The position numbers were made by a program, and so were the translations under genes. From assembly GCF_006337165.1 (NCBI RefSeq), contig NZ_CP040896.1, positions 2,356,001 through 2,420,000 on the forward strand: a stretch of 64,000 bases of DNA, given 5' to 3'. Position 1 is the stretch's first letter. Each line of letters starts with the position of its first letter. This stretch comes from Hymenobacter jejuensis (GTDB taxonomy: Bacteria; Bacteroidota; Bacteroidia; Cytophagales; Hymenobacteraceae). Of this stretch, positions 23,965-32,676 are shown piece by piece. The notes beneath the pieces were generated by a model. The model saw only the letters and a program-made list of their open reading frames with translations. It ran no database searches and was not told the DNA's origin.

Positions 23965-25278
23965 ATGAAACCATTCTCTATTGCTGTGGCCACCACTTTG
24001 CTGGCCAGCACGTTAGCACCCCAGGCGCACGCCCAAAATGCCGCCCTCGACGCCCGTATTGCCAAGCTGGCTACGCAGGAAGAAGCCAAAGTAATCGGGT
24101 GGCGCCGCGATATTCACGAGCATCCGGAGCTGGGTAACCAGGAAACTCGCACGGCCGGCATCATTGCGGCCCACCTCAAAAGCCTAGGCTTCGAAGTGCA
24201 AACCGGCGTGGCACGCACGGGGGTGATCGGCATTCTGAAGGGCGGCAAGCCCGGCCCCGTGGTGGCCCTGCGCGCCGACATGGACGGCCTGCCGGTCAAA
24301 GAAAGCGCCGCGCTGCCGTTCGCCTCCAAGGTGATGACCACTTACAACGGGCAGCAAGTAGGCGTGATGCACGCCTGCGGCCATGACACGCACGTAGCCA
24401 TGCTCATGGGCGCGGCCGAAGTGCTCAACCAAGTGAAGAAGGATTTGCCGGGCACGGTTAAGTTTATTTTTCAGCCGGCCGAAGAAGGCTCGCTGCCCGG
24501 AGTAGAAGGCGGCGCCCGCCTGATGACCAAGGAAGGTGCGCTGGACAACCCCAAAGTTGACGCCATTTTTGGGGTGCACATCAACGCTCAAACGGAGGTC
24601 GGGACGCTGAAATATCGGTCCGGAGGCGAAATGGCCAGCTCCGATGTCTTTAACATTACGGTGAAAGGCAAATCGGCTCACGGCGCGTACCCCTGGCTGA
24701 GCGTGGACCCTGTGGTAACTGCAGCCCAGATCATCATGGGCCTGCAAACCATCGTCAGCCGCCAGACCGAACTTACGCAGGATGCGGCCGTCATCACGGT
24801 GGGCATGGTGCACGGCGGTGTGCGCAACAACATCATTCCGGAGCAGGTGGAGCTGACTGGCACCATCCGAACGCTGAGCAAGGATATGCAGCAGAAAATC
24901 TGGGCCAACATCCGCCGCACGGCCACCAACATTGCCGAAAGTGCCGGTGCCACGGCCGAAGTCAGCATTGAAAACTACGCCCCCGTTACCTACAACGATC
25001 CGCGCCTGATGGAGCGCATGCTGCCTACGCTGCGCACCGTGGCCGGCGCCGAACACGTAGTGGAGCAGAAAGCCGTCACCGGCGCCGAGGACTTTGCCTT
25101 CTTTCAGGAGAAAGTACCGGGCTTGTTTGTGTTTGTAGGCGGCATGACCAAAGGAAAAAATCCGACGGAAACAGCGCCACACCACACCGCCGGTTTCTTC
25201 ATTGACGAAAGCGGCCTGACGCTGGGCGTCAAAACGCTGGCAACTATGGCGGCTGATTATTTGGCGCTCAAAAAATAA
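23965..25278 (+). CDS. Secreted M20 (M20D) amidohydrolase
   Basis: The 437-residue protein has a signal peptide (MKPFSIAVATTLLASTLAPQAHAQ). It carries the M20D metal motifs MHACGHDTHVAMLMG, FIFQPAEEG (catalytic Glu), a conserved His in GVHINAQTE, and the late AVTGAEDFAFFQEKVPG. That places it with hippurate/N-acyl-amino-acid/IAA-amino-acid hydrolases. The signal peptide indicates periplasmic release of amino acids from acyl conjugates. It is unrelated in role to the cytosolic argE-like enzyme at 14.8 kb. An imperfect inverted repeat follows at 25288-25347. Confidence 0.9.
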   Translation: MKPFSIAVATTLLASTLAPQAHAQNAALDARIAKLATQEEAKVIGWRRDIHEHPELGNQETRTAGIIAAHLKSLGFEVQTGVARTGVIGILKGGKPGPVVALRADMDGLPVKESAALPFASKVMTTYNGQQVGVMHACGHDTHVAMLMGAAEVLNQVKKDLPGTVKFIFQPAEEGSLPGVEGGARLMTKEGALDNPKVDAIFGVHINAQTEVGTLKYRSGGEMASSDVFNITVKGKSAHGAYPWLSVDPVVTAAQIIMGLQTIVSRQTELTQDAAVITVGMVHGGVRNNIIPEQVELTGTIRTLSKDMQQKIWANIRRTATNIAESAGATAEVSIENYAPVTYNDPRLMERMLPTLRTVAGAEHVVEQKAVTGAEDFAFFQEKVPGLFVFVGGMTKGKNPTETAPHHTAGFFIDESGLTLGVKTLATMAADYLALKK

Positions 25279-25287
25279 CCCTTATGC

Positions 25288-25347
25288 AACTATCTGCAGA
25301 TCTGATGTTTATGAAAATTTCGATAAGCATCAGATACACAGATAGTT
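25288..25347. repeat. Imperfect inverted repeat after the M20D gene
   Basis: 20-base arms AACTATCTGCAGATCTGATG and CATCAGATACACAGATAGTT differ at three pairs, with a 20-base AT-rich loop containing TTTATGA and CGATAAG. It may act as a weak terminator. Each arm plus the loop also resembles a half-site of the dyad element. Confidence 0.5.
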
Positions 25348-25369
25348 AGTCATTGCATTTTCAACTCAG

Positions 25370-26254
25370 TTGCCAACCGTGAACTTCGCTTTAGTTACCT
25401 ACGAACCCATAACGCTTTACACCGCTGCCCACGTCGAGGACGAAGACGCGCTGCTGGCCGATTTTCTGCGGGCCAAAGGCCACGCGGTAACCTTTGAGAT
25501 CTGGACGGACGCGGCCGTTGACTGGCGCCGCTACGACGCGGTGGTGCTCAAGTCGCCGTGGGATTATTTCGATCGGGTGCAGGAATTTTACGCCTGGCTC
25601 GATAAGTTGCGGCACTTGGGCGTGCAGTTGCTCAACCCCGTAGAGGTCGTGCGCTGGAATTCCGACAAGAAGTATCTGCTTGATTTAGAACGCGCTGGCG
25701 TCCGCATTGTGCCTACGCGTTGGCTGGAGCGAGGTACTTCCTTCGAGCCCGATACCTTGTTCAACACCTTCCAAACCGAGCAGCTGATCGTAAAGCCTGC
25801 CGTGAGCGGCGGCTCCAAAAACACGTTCGCCTTCAACCCCGAAGAAGCCGCCGATCAAGCCGCGCACATCACGGCGCTGCTGGCCGCCGAGGACTTTTTG
25901 GCGCAGCCGTTTCTGCCCGAAATTCAGAGCGAAGGCGAATGGTCGTTTATTTATTTGGGCGGCCGGTATAGCCATTGTGTACTCAAAACGCCCAAATCCG
26001 GCGATTTTCGAGTGCAGCACTATTTGGGCGGTGGCATTGAGCCGCAGGAGGCGCCGGAATCCTTGCGCCGCGTGGCCGACGACATTGTGGCGCGTTTCGC
26101 TCTAGGCTGCCTCTACGCCCGCGTCGATGGCGTACAAGCCGGTGGAGAGTTTTTCCTGATGGAGCTGGAGCTTATCGAACCTTTCCTCTACCTCGATTCT
26201 GCCAAAGGTGCCTTGGAGCGATACGAAGCTGGATTGTTAGAGCTTGTGAGTTAA
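25370..26254 (+). CDS. ATP-grasp-like protein
   Basis: The 294-residue protein resembles the RimK/glutathione-synthetase ATP-grasp group. The N-terminal domain (NFALVTYEPITLYTAAHVEDE … VVLKSPWDYF) is a pre-ATP-grasp fold, then an ATP-binding lysine strand (LIVKPAVSGGSKNT), a loop EGEWSFIYLGGRY and a C-terminal metal-binding MELELIEPFLYL. It should ligate a carboxylate to an amine with ATP; the substrates are unknown. No ATG fits: the start is TTG 25370 or GTG 25379 (VNFALVTYEP), both plausible. It is not linked to a peptide-precursor gene. Confidence 0.75.
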   Translation: MPTVNFALVTYEPITLYTAAHVEDEDALLADFLRAKGHAVTFEIWTDAAVDWRRYDAVVLKSPWDYFDRVQEFYAWLDKLRHLGVQLLNPVEVVRWNSDKKYLLDLERAGVRIVPTRWLERGTSFEPDTLFNTFQTEQLIVKPAVSGGSKNTFAFNPEEAADQAAHITALLAAEDFLAQPFLPEIQSEGEWSFIYLGGRYSHCVLKTPKSGDFRVQHYLGGGIEPQEAPESLRRVADDIVARFALGCLYARVDGVQAGGEFFLMELELIEPFLYLDSAKGALERYEAGLLELVS

Positions 26255-26279
26255 TTTGTTGATAATCAAAGTATTATAA
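26249..26279. repeat. 31-bp dyad element
   Basis: AGTTAA-N4-TTGATAATCAA-N4-TTATAA. Exact IHF-type cores are on both strands. It overlaps the last codon of the ATP-grasp gene and abuts the terminator stem. Confidence 0.65.
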
Positions 26280-26330
26280 AAACCGCTGCGTCATCACTTC
26301 TGGTAAAGGAGTGATGCCGCAGCGGTTTTT
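26278..26330. terminator. Bidirectional terminator
   Basis: A 21-base stem with one mismatch (arm AAAAACCGCTGCG then TCATCACT) and an 11-base loop, flanked by A and T runs, between the converging ATP-grasp and SDR genes. Confidence 0.85.
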
Positions 26331-26346
26331 CTTGCATAGAGGCAGA

Positions 26347-27147
26347 TCAGAACGGGCCGGGGTGAAACCCGTTGACCGTAAAGCCGCCGTCGATGCTCAG
26401 GTTTTGGCCGGTGATGTAGCTGGCAGCGGGCAGGCACAAAAATGCCACGGCGGCGGCTACTTCTTCGGGTTCGCCTACGCGGTTGAGCGGGGTACGATCG
26501 AGTACGCTTTGTAGAAATTCGGGGTTTTTCAGCACGCTTTCGGCCAGCGGCGTACGGATGTACCAAGGAGCAATCGTGTTGACGCGAATGCCATCCGGAG
26601 CCCATTCCACGGCTAGGTTGCGGGTGAGCTGCAACATGGCAGCTTTGGTCATGCCATAAATAGCGCCGGTGCGCACGTGCTGCAACCCAGCCACCGAGGC
26701 AATATTGACAATGCTGCTGCTGCCAGCGGCCTTCAGCAACGAATGCGCGTCTTGGCACAGCGCGAAAGCCGATTCCAGGTTAGTGGCCATTAGCATCCGG
26801 TATTCGTCGGGGCTGTAATCGGTGGTGCGCTTGCGGACGTTGGTGCCCACGTTGTTGATGAGTATATGCAAGTGCGGCCAGCGGCTGCGCACAAATGCCA
26901 TCAACTCCCTACGAGCTTCTGCTTGGCTTACGTCGGCTGCAAACGAATGAGCATCAAGGCCTTGTGCTTGCCATTGAGCTACTTGCGTATTCAGAGCTTC
27001 CGGCGTGCGAGCGACGGCCACCACCGTGGCCCCGAAATGCAGTAATTCCTCGGCAACGGCCGCCCCAATGCCCTTAGAAGCGCCAGTTACAAGAGCCACT
27101 TGGCCTTGCAAGCTCCAGCGTTTGTTCAAAAATTCAGAAAATGCCAT
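26347..27147 (-). CDS. SDR oxidoreductase, tropinone-reductase-like
   Basis: The 266-residue SDR has [37 protein letters not shown], a catalytic Ser in [15 protein letters not shown] (Tyr/Lys) and the C-terminal [23 protein letters not shown]. The [15 protein letters not shown] and DGGFTVNGF motifs are characteristic of tropinone-reductase-like proteins of plants and their bacterial relatives. The bacterial substrate is unknown; alkaloid metabolism should not be inferred. It is preceded by a 283-base AT-rich intergenic region shared with the divergent M4 protease gene. Confidence 0.88.
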   Translation of the reverse strand: MAFSEFLNKRWSLQGQVALVTGASKGIGAAVAEELLHFGATVVAVARTPEALNTQVAQWQAQGLDAHSFAADVSQAEARRELMAFVRSRWPHLHILINNVGTNVRKRTTDYSPDEYRMLMATNLESAFALCQDAHSLLKAAGSSSIVNIASVAGLQHVRTGAIYGMTKAAMLQLTRNLAVEWAPDGIRVNTIAPWYIRTPLAESVLKNPEFLQSVLDRTPLNRVGEPEEVAAAVAFLCLPAASYITGQNLSIDGGFTVNGFHPGPF

Positions 27148-27430
27148 GTATGGGACGTTCTAAGTATTGTATAAAATTTTGTCCGTTTTTTACTGCTGTA
27201 TGTACAGCGTTTATTGAAGGAAACGCAGAATAAGTAGATATATGCGTTGATAATGAGCAATATATAATAACATATTTTCTATATATAATTTTCGGTATTC
27301 ACAGTTATCAGGACTTTATATTGAAAAATTTGCAATCGAAAAGCTTTGCAGATTAAAAAATTATTAATTTGGTCACCCCCGGAGCGATCTGGGTTCCGTA
27401 CCATCCCTTTCCAAAACCAAACCAATCCGT
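27148..27430. promoter_or_regulatory. AT-rich divergent control region with clustered dyad-like sites
   Basis: The gap between the SDR and M4 protease genes is far more AT-rich than its surroundings. It contains one dyad element (27237-27267) and two further IHF-like half-sites on the plus strand (27300-27323, TATCAG-N4-TTA; 27345-27368, GATTAA-N4-TTA). No convincing -7/-33 promoter pair was found. Confidence 0.45.
27237..27267. repeat. 31-bp dyad element
   Basis: GATATA-N4-TTGATAATGAG-N4-ATATAA. It lies in the AT-rich region upstream of the M4 protease gene. Confidence 0.45.
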
Positions 27431-29914
27431 ATGACAAAAAAGTACTCTGCCGTAGCTTTATTGATGCTCGGTGGTCTGGCCCAATTTGGGGCACAGGCAC
27501 AAAACGCCAAACACGCGGCCCAACGCGAGCTGGCCGAAGATGGATCGCTCGTATTGGTGCAGTATCGCGGCGACACGAATCCCTATAAGCAAAGTGAAGG
27601 TAAAAAAGCCCTGACCGACGAGCTGGAACTCTCCGCGGACGACCAGATGCTGCAAGCCAAAACGGAAACCGACGATCTGGGTTTCGTTCATGAGAAATAC
27701 AACCAATATTATCGGGGCATCAAGGTCGAACACGCGGCCTACTCGGTACATGCCCGCAAAGGAACTGTAGAAGGGCTGAGCGGCAAGTACGAGCGCATCA
27801 AAAAGCTCGACACTACGCCTTCGCTCGATCAGGCCGCGGCGCTCCAACGGGCGCTGAGCTTTGTAGGCGCGAAAAAGTATATGTGGCAGGATGCCGCCGA
27901 AGAAGCCGGCCTGAAAGAGCAGGAAAACAACCCTTCCGCGACCTACAAGCCCCAGGGTGAACTAGTGATTGTGCGCAGCCAAGCCGCCAAAAACGGCAAG
28001 GACAAAGGCGAGGCAGTGCTGGCCTGGAAATTTAACATCTACGCACAGCAGCCCGTGAGCCGCGCCTACATTTACGTAGATGCCCACACCGGCGAAGTAG
28101 TGATGCAAGATGATATCATCAAGCATACCGCCGCAACCGCCACATTTGCAACGGCTTACAGCGGCACTCGTTCGCTGGCCAACGAAACTACCACCGGGGG
28201 CTACCGCTTGCGCGAATACACCCGTGGCCTGGGCGTAGAAACCTACAACTGCAAGAAGGGCAGCAGCTACACTTCCGCAACCGACTTCATCGACGCCGAC
28301 AACAGTTGGACTGAATACAACAACGCCAACTACGACAACGTGGCCGGCGACGCGCACTTTGGTGCCCAAGCAACCTATGATTATTGGAAGGACGTATTTG
28401 CCCGCAACAGCTACGACAACGCCGGCGCTAAAATCAAGAGCTATGTGCACTTCGACGACACGCCCGGCGACGGTAAAGGCTACGAAAACGCGTACTGGAA
28501 CGGCTCGGTAATGACCTACGGCGACGGAGCTGCTACCTTCAAGCCGCTGACAGCATTGGACGTGTGCGGTCACGAAATCGGCCACGCGGTGTGCGAAAAA
28601 ACAGCTAACCTGACCTATGCCAACGAGTCGGGGGCGCTGAACGAAGGCTTCTCGGATATCTGGGGTGCCTGCGTCGAGCAGTACAATGCCGCTCGCTACG
28701 GCCTTACCAAGAGCACTTGGCTCATCGGCGAAGACATCATGAAAGCCGGTGGCGCGTTGCGCTCCATGAGCGATCCGAAGTCGGAAGGACAACCAGCTTA
28801 CTACAAAGGGCAGTACTGGGCACCGCTGGCGACTACGCCATCCAACGCCAACGACCAGGGGGGCGTGCACACCAACAGCGGCGTACTCAATCACTGGTTC
28901 TACATTCTGGCGGTAGGTAAAAGCGGTACCAACGAAGGCGGCGGCACCTACAGCGTAACCGGCCAAGGCATCACCGATGCCGCTAAAATCGCGTTCCGCG
29001 CTGAAAGTGTATACCTCACAGCATCAAGCAATTATGCTTCGGCTCGCACGTATACCATTCAGGCCGCTACCGACTTGTTTGGTGCAGGCTCGGCGCAAGT
29101 AATCGCTACTACCAATGCCTGGTATGCCGTTGGGGTAGGGGCTGCTTACAGCAGTGGCGGCACCACACCTCCGCCTACTGTTACGTATTGCACCTCGAAA
29201 GGCAACAGCACGGCCTACGAATGGATCGACTATGTGAAGCTGGGTACCATTGCCCGCACCTCGGGGGCTGATGCCGGCTACTACAACGGCACGGCCACCA
29301 GCACTTCGGTAGCCGCTGGCTCTTCGCAGACCATCAACTTCAGCGCTGGCTTTGCTTCTACGGCCTACACCGAATACTGGAAAGTGTACATCGACTACAA
29401 CCAAAACGGCCTCTTCACCGACTCGGGTGAACTGGTGGTGTCGGGTTCATCGTCGAGCAGCGGTACATTGTCGGCAACCTTCACCGTTCCTACCACGGCC
29501 AAAACCGGCAATACCCGCATGCGCATCATCATGAGCGATGCCTCGGCTACTGCGAGCTGCAACGCCTACAGCTACGGCGAAACGGAAGACTACACGCTCG
29601 CCATCACGGGCGGTGCAGCTCTTGCTGGCAACGTGGCTGCCGTGCGCGTTACGAGCGACGCGCAATTGAGCAACGAAATCGCCAAATCGCTGGAAGTGTA
29701 TCCGAACCCCGCCACCGACCAACTGTACCTGACGCTGCCCAACAACGGCGCGGCCGTATCGGTGCAGGTAACCGACGTGCGCGGTGCCAAAGCCGCCGGC
29801 TTCAGCTACGATGGCAAAGGCAGCCTGAACATCTCGGGTCTGGCAAAAGGCTTGTACACGCTCACCGTCAGCGACGGACAGAAGGTGTTCCACCAGCGCT
29901 TCGTAAAACAATAA
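27431..29914 (+). CDS. Secreted M4 (thermolysin-family) metalloprotease with GEVED and T9SS sorting domains
   Basis: The 827-residue precursor has a signal peptide (MTKKYSAVALLMLGGLAQFGAQAQ) and an FTP/PepSY-type propeptide. The M4 catalytic domain has the zinc motif CGHEIGHAVCE (about 379-389) and the third ligand in GALNEGFSDIWG (~403). A GEVED domain (YCTSKGNSTAYEWIDYVKLG … YGETEDYTL, about 580-720) and a type A T9SS sorting domain (LEVYPNPATDQLYL … LYTLTVSDG … RFVKQ) follow. It is predicted to be exported by the type IX system and to degrade extracellular protein. Its terminator lies 29 bases downstream. Confidence 0.95.
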   Translation: MTKKYSAVALLMLGGLAQFGAQAQNAKHAAQRELAEDGSLVLVQYRGDTNPYKQSEGKKALTDELELSADDQMLQAKTETDDLGFVHEKYNQYYRGIKVEHAAYSVHARKGTVEGLSGKYERIKKLDTTPSLDQAAALQRALSFVGAKKYMWQDAAEEAGLKEQENNPSATYKPQGELVIVRSQAAKNGKDKGEAVLAWKFNIYAQQPVSRAYIYVDAHTGEVVMQDDIIKHTAATATFATAYSGTRSLANETTTGGYRLREYTRGLGVETYNCKKGSSYTSATDFIDADNSWTEYNNANYDNVAGDAHFGAQATYDYWKDVFARNSYDNAGAKIKSYVHFDDTPGDGKGYENAYWNGSVMTYGDGAATFKPLTALDVCGHEIGHAVCEKTANLTYANESGALNEGFSDIWGACVEQYNAARYGLTKSTWLIGEDIMKAGGALRSMSDPKSEGQPAYYKGQYWAPLATTPSNANDQGGVHTNSGVLNHWFYILAVGKSGTNEGGGTYSVTGQGITDAAKIAFRAESVYLTASSNYASARTYTIQAATDLFGAGSAQVIATTNAWYAVGVGAAYSSGGTTPPPTVTYCTSKGNSTAYEWIDYVKLGTIARTSGADAGYYNGTATSTSVAAGSSQTINFSAGFASTAYTEYWKVYIDYNQNGLFTDSGELVVSGSSSSSGTLSATFTVPTTAKTGNTRMRIIMSDASATASCNAYSYGETEDYTLAITGGAALAGNVAAVRVTSDAQLSNEIAKSLEVYPNPATDQLYLTLPNNGAAVSVQVTDVRGAKAAGFSYDGKGSLNISGLAKGLYTLTVSDGQKVFHQRFVKQ

Positions 29915-29942
29915 CACCCACCCTTCCTCCCTTCCACCCACG

Positions 29943-29972
29943 AAAAAGGCCCGTCGTATGACGGGCCTTTTT
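29943..29972 (+). terminator. Rho-independent terminator
   Basis: A 13-bp stem (AAAAAGGCCCGTC) with a GTAT loop, ending in a T run, after the M4 protease stop. Confidence 0.85.
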
Positions 29973-29978
29973 TATTAT

Positions 29979-30009
29979 AGATAAGTATTTAATAATCAAA
30001 AACTTATGA
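29979..30009. repeat. 31-bp dyad element
   Basis: AGATAA-N4-TTAATAATCAA-N4-TTATGA. An exact plus-strand IHF-type core (AATCAA-N4-TTA) lies directly behind the M4 protease terminator. Confidence 0.6.
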
Positions 30010-30034
30010 AAGCAGAGTGCTTTTGCTGCTTAGC

Positions 30035-30787
30035 TTAATGCCAGGGCGCGTATTCCAGCTTCACCTGCAAGAGGCCATAGCCGTCCTTGTGCTTGGAATA
30101 GCCTTCCGTTTTTGAGCTAACGTCGTCGAGGAAGTCCGTTGAGGTAAAGTAGTAAGTGGCTTCTGGCGTGATGTTTATCTTGGGCGAAACCCGGAACGCG
30201 ATGCCAAAGCCCACGGGCACAACCCAGGCCGTGGCCGGATAATCGTTGCGCTCCGGCGAGCGGAAGTTGGTGTTTGCGTCGGCTCGCTTCGGCCCGATGT
30301 ACGACTTAGGGTCGTAAAAGATGAAGCCGCCGCCGGCCGTTACGTACGGTTTTATGAGCGAAATAGGAGAGCGCGGCGAAGCGTACTCACCCTCGTCGCG
30401 GAACAGCTCGTAGCGCAGGAAGCCCACGGCTGAGCCGTTCTTGCTTGTAAAAGCCAAGTTGCGCTCCGTTGCTTTATCCTTGGAGCCAAGCTTGAAATAA
30501 GAAAATTCGCCGCCTACTGCCAGTTGCGGACGAATCAGGTACAAGCCGCCCAACGAAACGGCCGGGCCGGGGAAGCTATAGCTCGGGCCGCCTAAATCGC
30601 CGTTGTACAGCCCCACGCCACCCCCGAGGGTGATGCGGAACGGACCACGGTGGTAGGGCCGACCAGAGTTGCTGAAATAGCGCTTGCGGCGCTCAGGACT
30701 AGTTTGGGCAGAGGCAGAATAAGAAACCAGCAGACTCACAAAGAGCAAAGCCGGAAGGAGATGACGTCTGATCACAGGTAGAAGCAT
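30035..30787 (-). CDS. Outer-membrane beta-barrel protein
   Basis: The 250-residue protein has a signal peptide (LLPALLFVSLLVSYSASAQ). The mature sequence is a series of amphipathic strands with Gly/aromatic alternation (FRITLGGGVGLYNGDLGG, PYVTAGGGFIFYDPKSY, VPVGFGIAFRVSPKINITPEATYYF) ending in YAPWH. This is the usual pattern of Bacteroidota outer-membrane proteins related to the OmpA-barrel/PorT groups. No OmpA peptidoglycan-binding domain is present. The function (structural, or linked to secretion) is unknown. Confidence 0.75.
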   Translation of the reverse strand: MLLPVIRRHLLPALLFVSLLVSYSASAQTSPERRKRYFSNSGRPYHRGPFRITLGGGVGLYNGDLGGPSYSFPGPAVSLGGLYLIRPQLAVGGEFSYFKLGSKDKATERNLAFTSKNGSAVGFLRYELFRDEGEYASPRSPISLIKPYVTAGGGFIFYDPKSYIGPKRADANTNFRSPERNDYPATAWVVPVGFGIAFRVSPKINITPEATYYFTSTDFLDDVSSKTEGYSKHKDGYGLLQVKLEYAPWH

Positions 30788-30852
30788 TAGGTGGAAGCCT
30801 AAGAATACGCCTGTTAAGGCGCAGCTGTTACCAAACGTTCACTTCGCGATTT

Positions 30853-31575
30853 TTATTTGAAAGTGCCCTGCGGATCGGGTTGCTTGGCCAGCAACTCCCC
30901 GATAAACGCAAAATCGATGCTGCTCATGCTCAGGTTCTGGCCTTTGTGCACGGCTTCCCAGGCCTTGGCATAATCCTCTTGCAAGTAGTAGCCCCGCGCC
31001 AATTGTTGCCAGCTCAGGGCGTTGGATGGGTCGGCAGCCAACGACTTTTGCAGAAATTCCACTCCAGTAGTCAGGTCCTTTTTCTTCTTGGTTTGTTCAA
31101 AGCGAATGAGGTAGCTGGCGCCCAAATCGCCGAGCAAAGCCGCATCGTTGGGAGCCAGCGCCAGCCCCTGGGTCAGCAGGGCAATGGACTGGTCGGGCGT
31201 GGTGCCACGGCTCGCCACAATGCCCAAGCCGCGGTACGCCGCCGCGTTTTTCTGATCGAGCAGCCACGCGAGGTTAAAACGATACGCCGCCGTATCTATC
31301 TTTCCCTCAGCGAGATACTCAAAGCCTTTGTCGGCAAAGAACTTGCTGGCTTCGGGGCGGGAAGCAAAGCTGCGCTCGATGTCGGCCAAGAAAGCCGTCC
31401 CGACGAGTTGTTCGGCCTGCGCTACGGTGGCCCCGCCAAACAAGGGTTGCAGGCGGCTGGCCGCCTCCAGAGTGGCGCCCGACTTGACTTTTACTTTGCT
31501 TTTGCGTTGGGCGTGAGCCGGAGGTGCCAGCAGCAGTAGGCAAGCCAGAAAGGGGAGCAGCAACAGTTTTTTCAT
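30853..31575 (-). CDS. Secreted TPR-repeat protein
   Basis: The 240-residue protein has a signal peptide (MKKLLLLPFLACLLLLAPPAHAQ) and then tetratricopeptide-like repeats (DTAAYRFNLAWLLDQKNAAAYRGLGIV, QSIALLTQGLALAPNDAALLGDLGASYL, FLQKSLAADPSNALSWQQLARGYY). TPR arrays mediate protein contacts; no partner is evident. ATG 31575 is chosen because the signal peptide starts there, although the frame is open 57 codons further. A TATCTTTG -7 box on the minus strand at 31640-31647 supports this start. Confidence 0.82.
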   Translation of the reverse strand: MKKLLLLPFLACLLLLAPPAHAQRKSKVKVKSGATLEAASRLQPLFGGATVAQAEQLVGTAFLADIERSFASRPEASKFFADKGFEYLAEGKIDTAAYRFNLAWLLDQKNAAAYRGLGIVASRGTTPDQSIALLTQGLALAPNDAALLGDLGASYLIRFEQTKKKKDLTTGVEFLQKSLAADPSNALSWQQLARGYYLQEDYAKAWEAVHKGQNLSMSSIDFAFIGELLAKQPDPQGTFK

Positions 31576-31639
31576 GGAGCAATAAGCGGAAGAGAGACCA
31601 ATAAAAGAGGGCTGAGCAAACAAGAGAAAGCGTCCTAAG

Positions 31640-31647
31640 CAAAGATA
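31640..31647 (-). promoter_or_regulatory. -7 box of the TPR gene
   Basis: Minus-strand TATCTTTG (TAnnTTTG type), 64 bases before ATG 31575. The -33 element is not clear. Confidence 0.45.
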
Positions 31648-31785
31648 GGGCGTGCAAGGCAACTCCGGCGAACCCCACCCGTTCTGGGCAAACGTTGTGG
31701 CAAGGAGCAACGCAATCCGTTTGCCCATTCTGCCAGTATATCCCATGTCGTTCGCTTCGGGCGCTGCCTTTTACACAAGTTGCTA

Positions 31786-32673
31786 ATGTTTTCTTTCCGC
31801 TTTTTGGTTCTGTCGGTGGCTTCGGTGCTCGGGGTATTTCTGCTGCTTGCCTCTGGTGAATATGCCACTGCGCGGCCTAGCCGCCGCACCCGCGACATCG
31901 CGTACCTCGCCACCACTGCATCCGAGTTCGATGCCGAGCGCCACCGGCTCGATGTGTACGCTCCGCGCAAGTCGGCGGCGCCCCGTCCGGTGGTCGTGTT
32001 TATTCACGGCGGCAGCTGGAACAGCGGCGACAAAAACACGTATTCTTTCATTGGACGACGCTTAGCCAAGCAAGGCGTGGTAGCAGTGATCATCAATTAT
32101 CGGCTGGCCCCAACTGTTGAAGTGCCGGCTATGGCCGCCGACTGCGCCCACGCGGTGCAATGGACGCGGCAGCACATCGGCGAATACGGCGGCGACCCAA
32201 GCCGCTTGTTTGTGATGGGCCATTCGGCGGGTGCCGGCTTGGCGGCATTGCTGGCTACTGACAATGAGCTATTTGCCAAGCTAGGGCTGGCAACAAACCC
32301 CGTCCGCGGCGCCATTCTCGACGACCCAGCGGGCCTGAACATGTACACGTATCTTCAGAAAATGGAATACCCCGGCGACGCGCAATACCTCGTCCCCTTC
32401 GGCCACAACCAGCAGGTATGGCGCTCGGTATCACCGTATTATCATCTGACTGCCAGTAGCCCACCGTTTCTGATGTTCGTGGGCGGCGACACGTATCCGT
32501 CTATTAAAAACAGCAGCGCCGAGTTCCGCAAACGCCTACAGGAGTTGGGGTTTCAACCGGGCTTTACGGTGCTGCCCGGCAAAAAGCACATTCCGATGGT
32601 GTTGCAGTTGTATTGGCAGAACAATGTGATCTACAAGCAATTACTGCCTTTTGTCGGGGCTGCCAGCCAGTAG
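31786..32673 (+). CDS. Alpha/beta hydrolase (esterase/lipase, BD-FAE type)
   Basis: The 295-residue protein has an N-terminal hydrophobic anchor or signal (FRFLVLSVASVLGVFLLLASG). The hydrolase fold has the oxyanion HGGSWNSGDK, nucleophile elbow MGHSAGAGLAALLA, an Asp near VGGDTYP and His in GKKHIPM. This is the HSL/BD-FAE-like carboxylesterase arrangement. The substrate is unknown; extracytoplasmic location is inferred. ATG 31786 is preferred over the TTG two codons upstream. It converges on ogt with three bases between the stops. Confidence 0.87.
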   Translation: MFSFRFLVLSVASVLGVFLLLASGEYATARPSRRTRDIAYLATTASEFDAERHRLDVYAPRKSAAPRPVVVFIHGGSWNSGDKNTYSFIGRRLAKQGVVAVIINYRLAPTVEVPAMAADCAHAVQWTRQHIGEYGGDPSRLFVMGHSAGAGLAALLATDNELFAKLGLATNPVRGAILDDPAGLNMYTYLQKMEYPGDAQYLVPFGHNQQVWRSVSPYYHLTASSPPFLMFVGGDTYPSIKNSSAEFRKRLQELGFQPGFTVLPGKKHIPMVLQLYWQNNVIYKQLLPFVGAASQ

Positions 32674-32676
32674 AGA

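Noticed and set aside
25370..26254. ATP-grasp gene as part of a graspetide (RiPP) cluster.
   Set aside because: No short precursor gene with repeated core motifs and no dedicated exporter are adjacent.
26294..26758. A 154-codon minus-strand open frame at the end of the tropinone-reductase-like gene.
   Set aside because: It is out of frame with the clear SDR, begins inside it, has an Arg/His-rich shadow composition and runs into the terminator.
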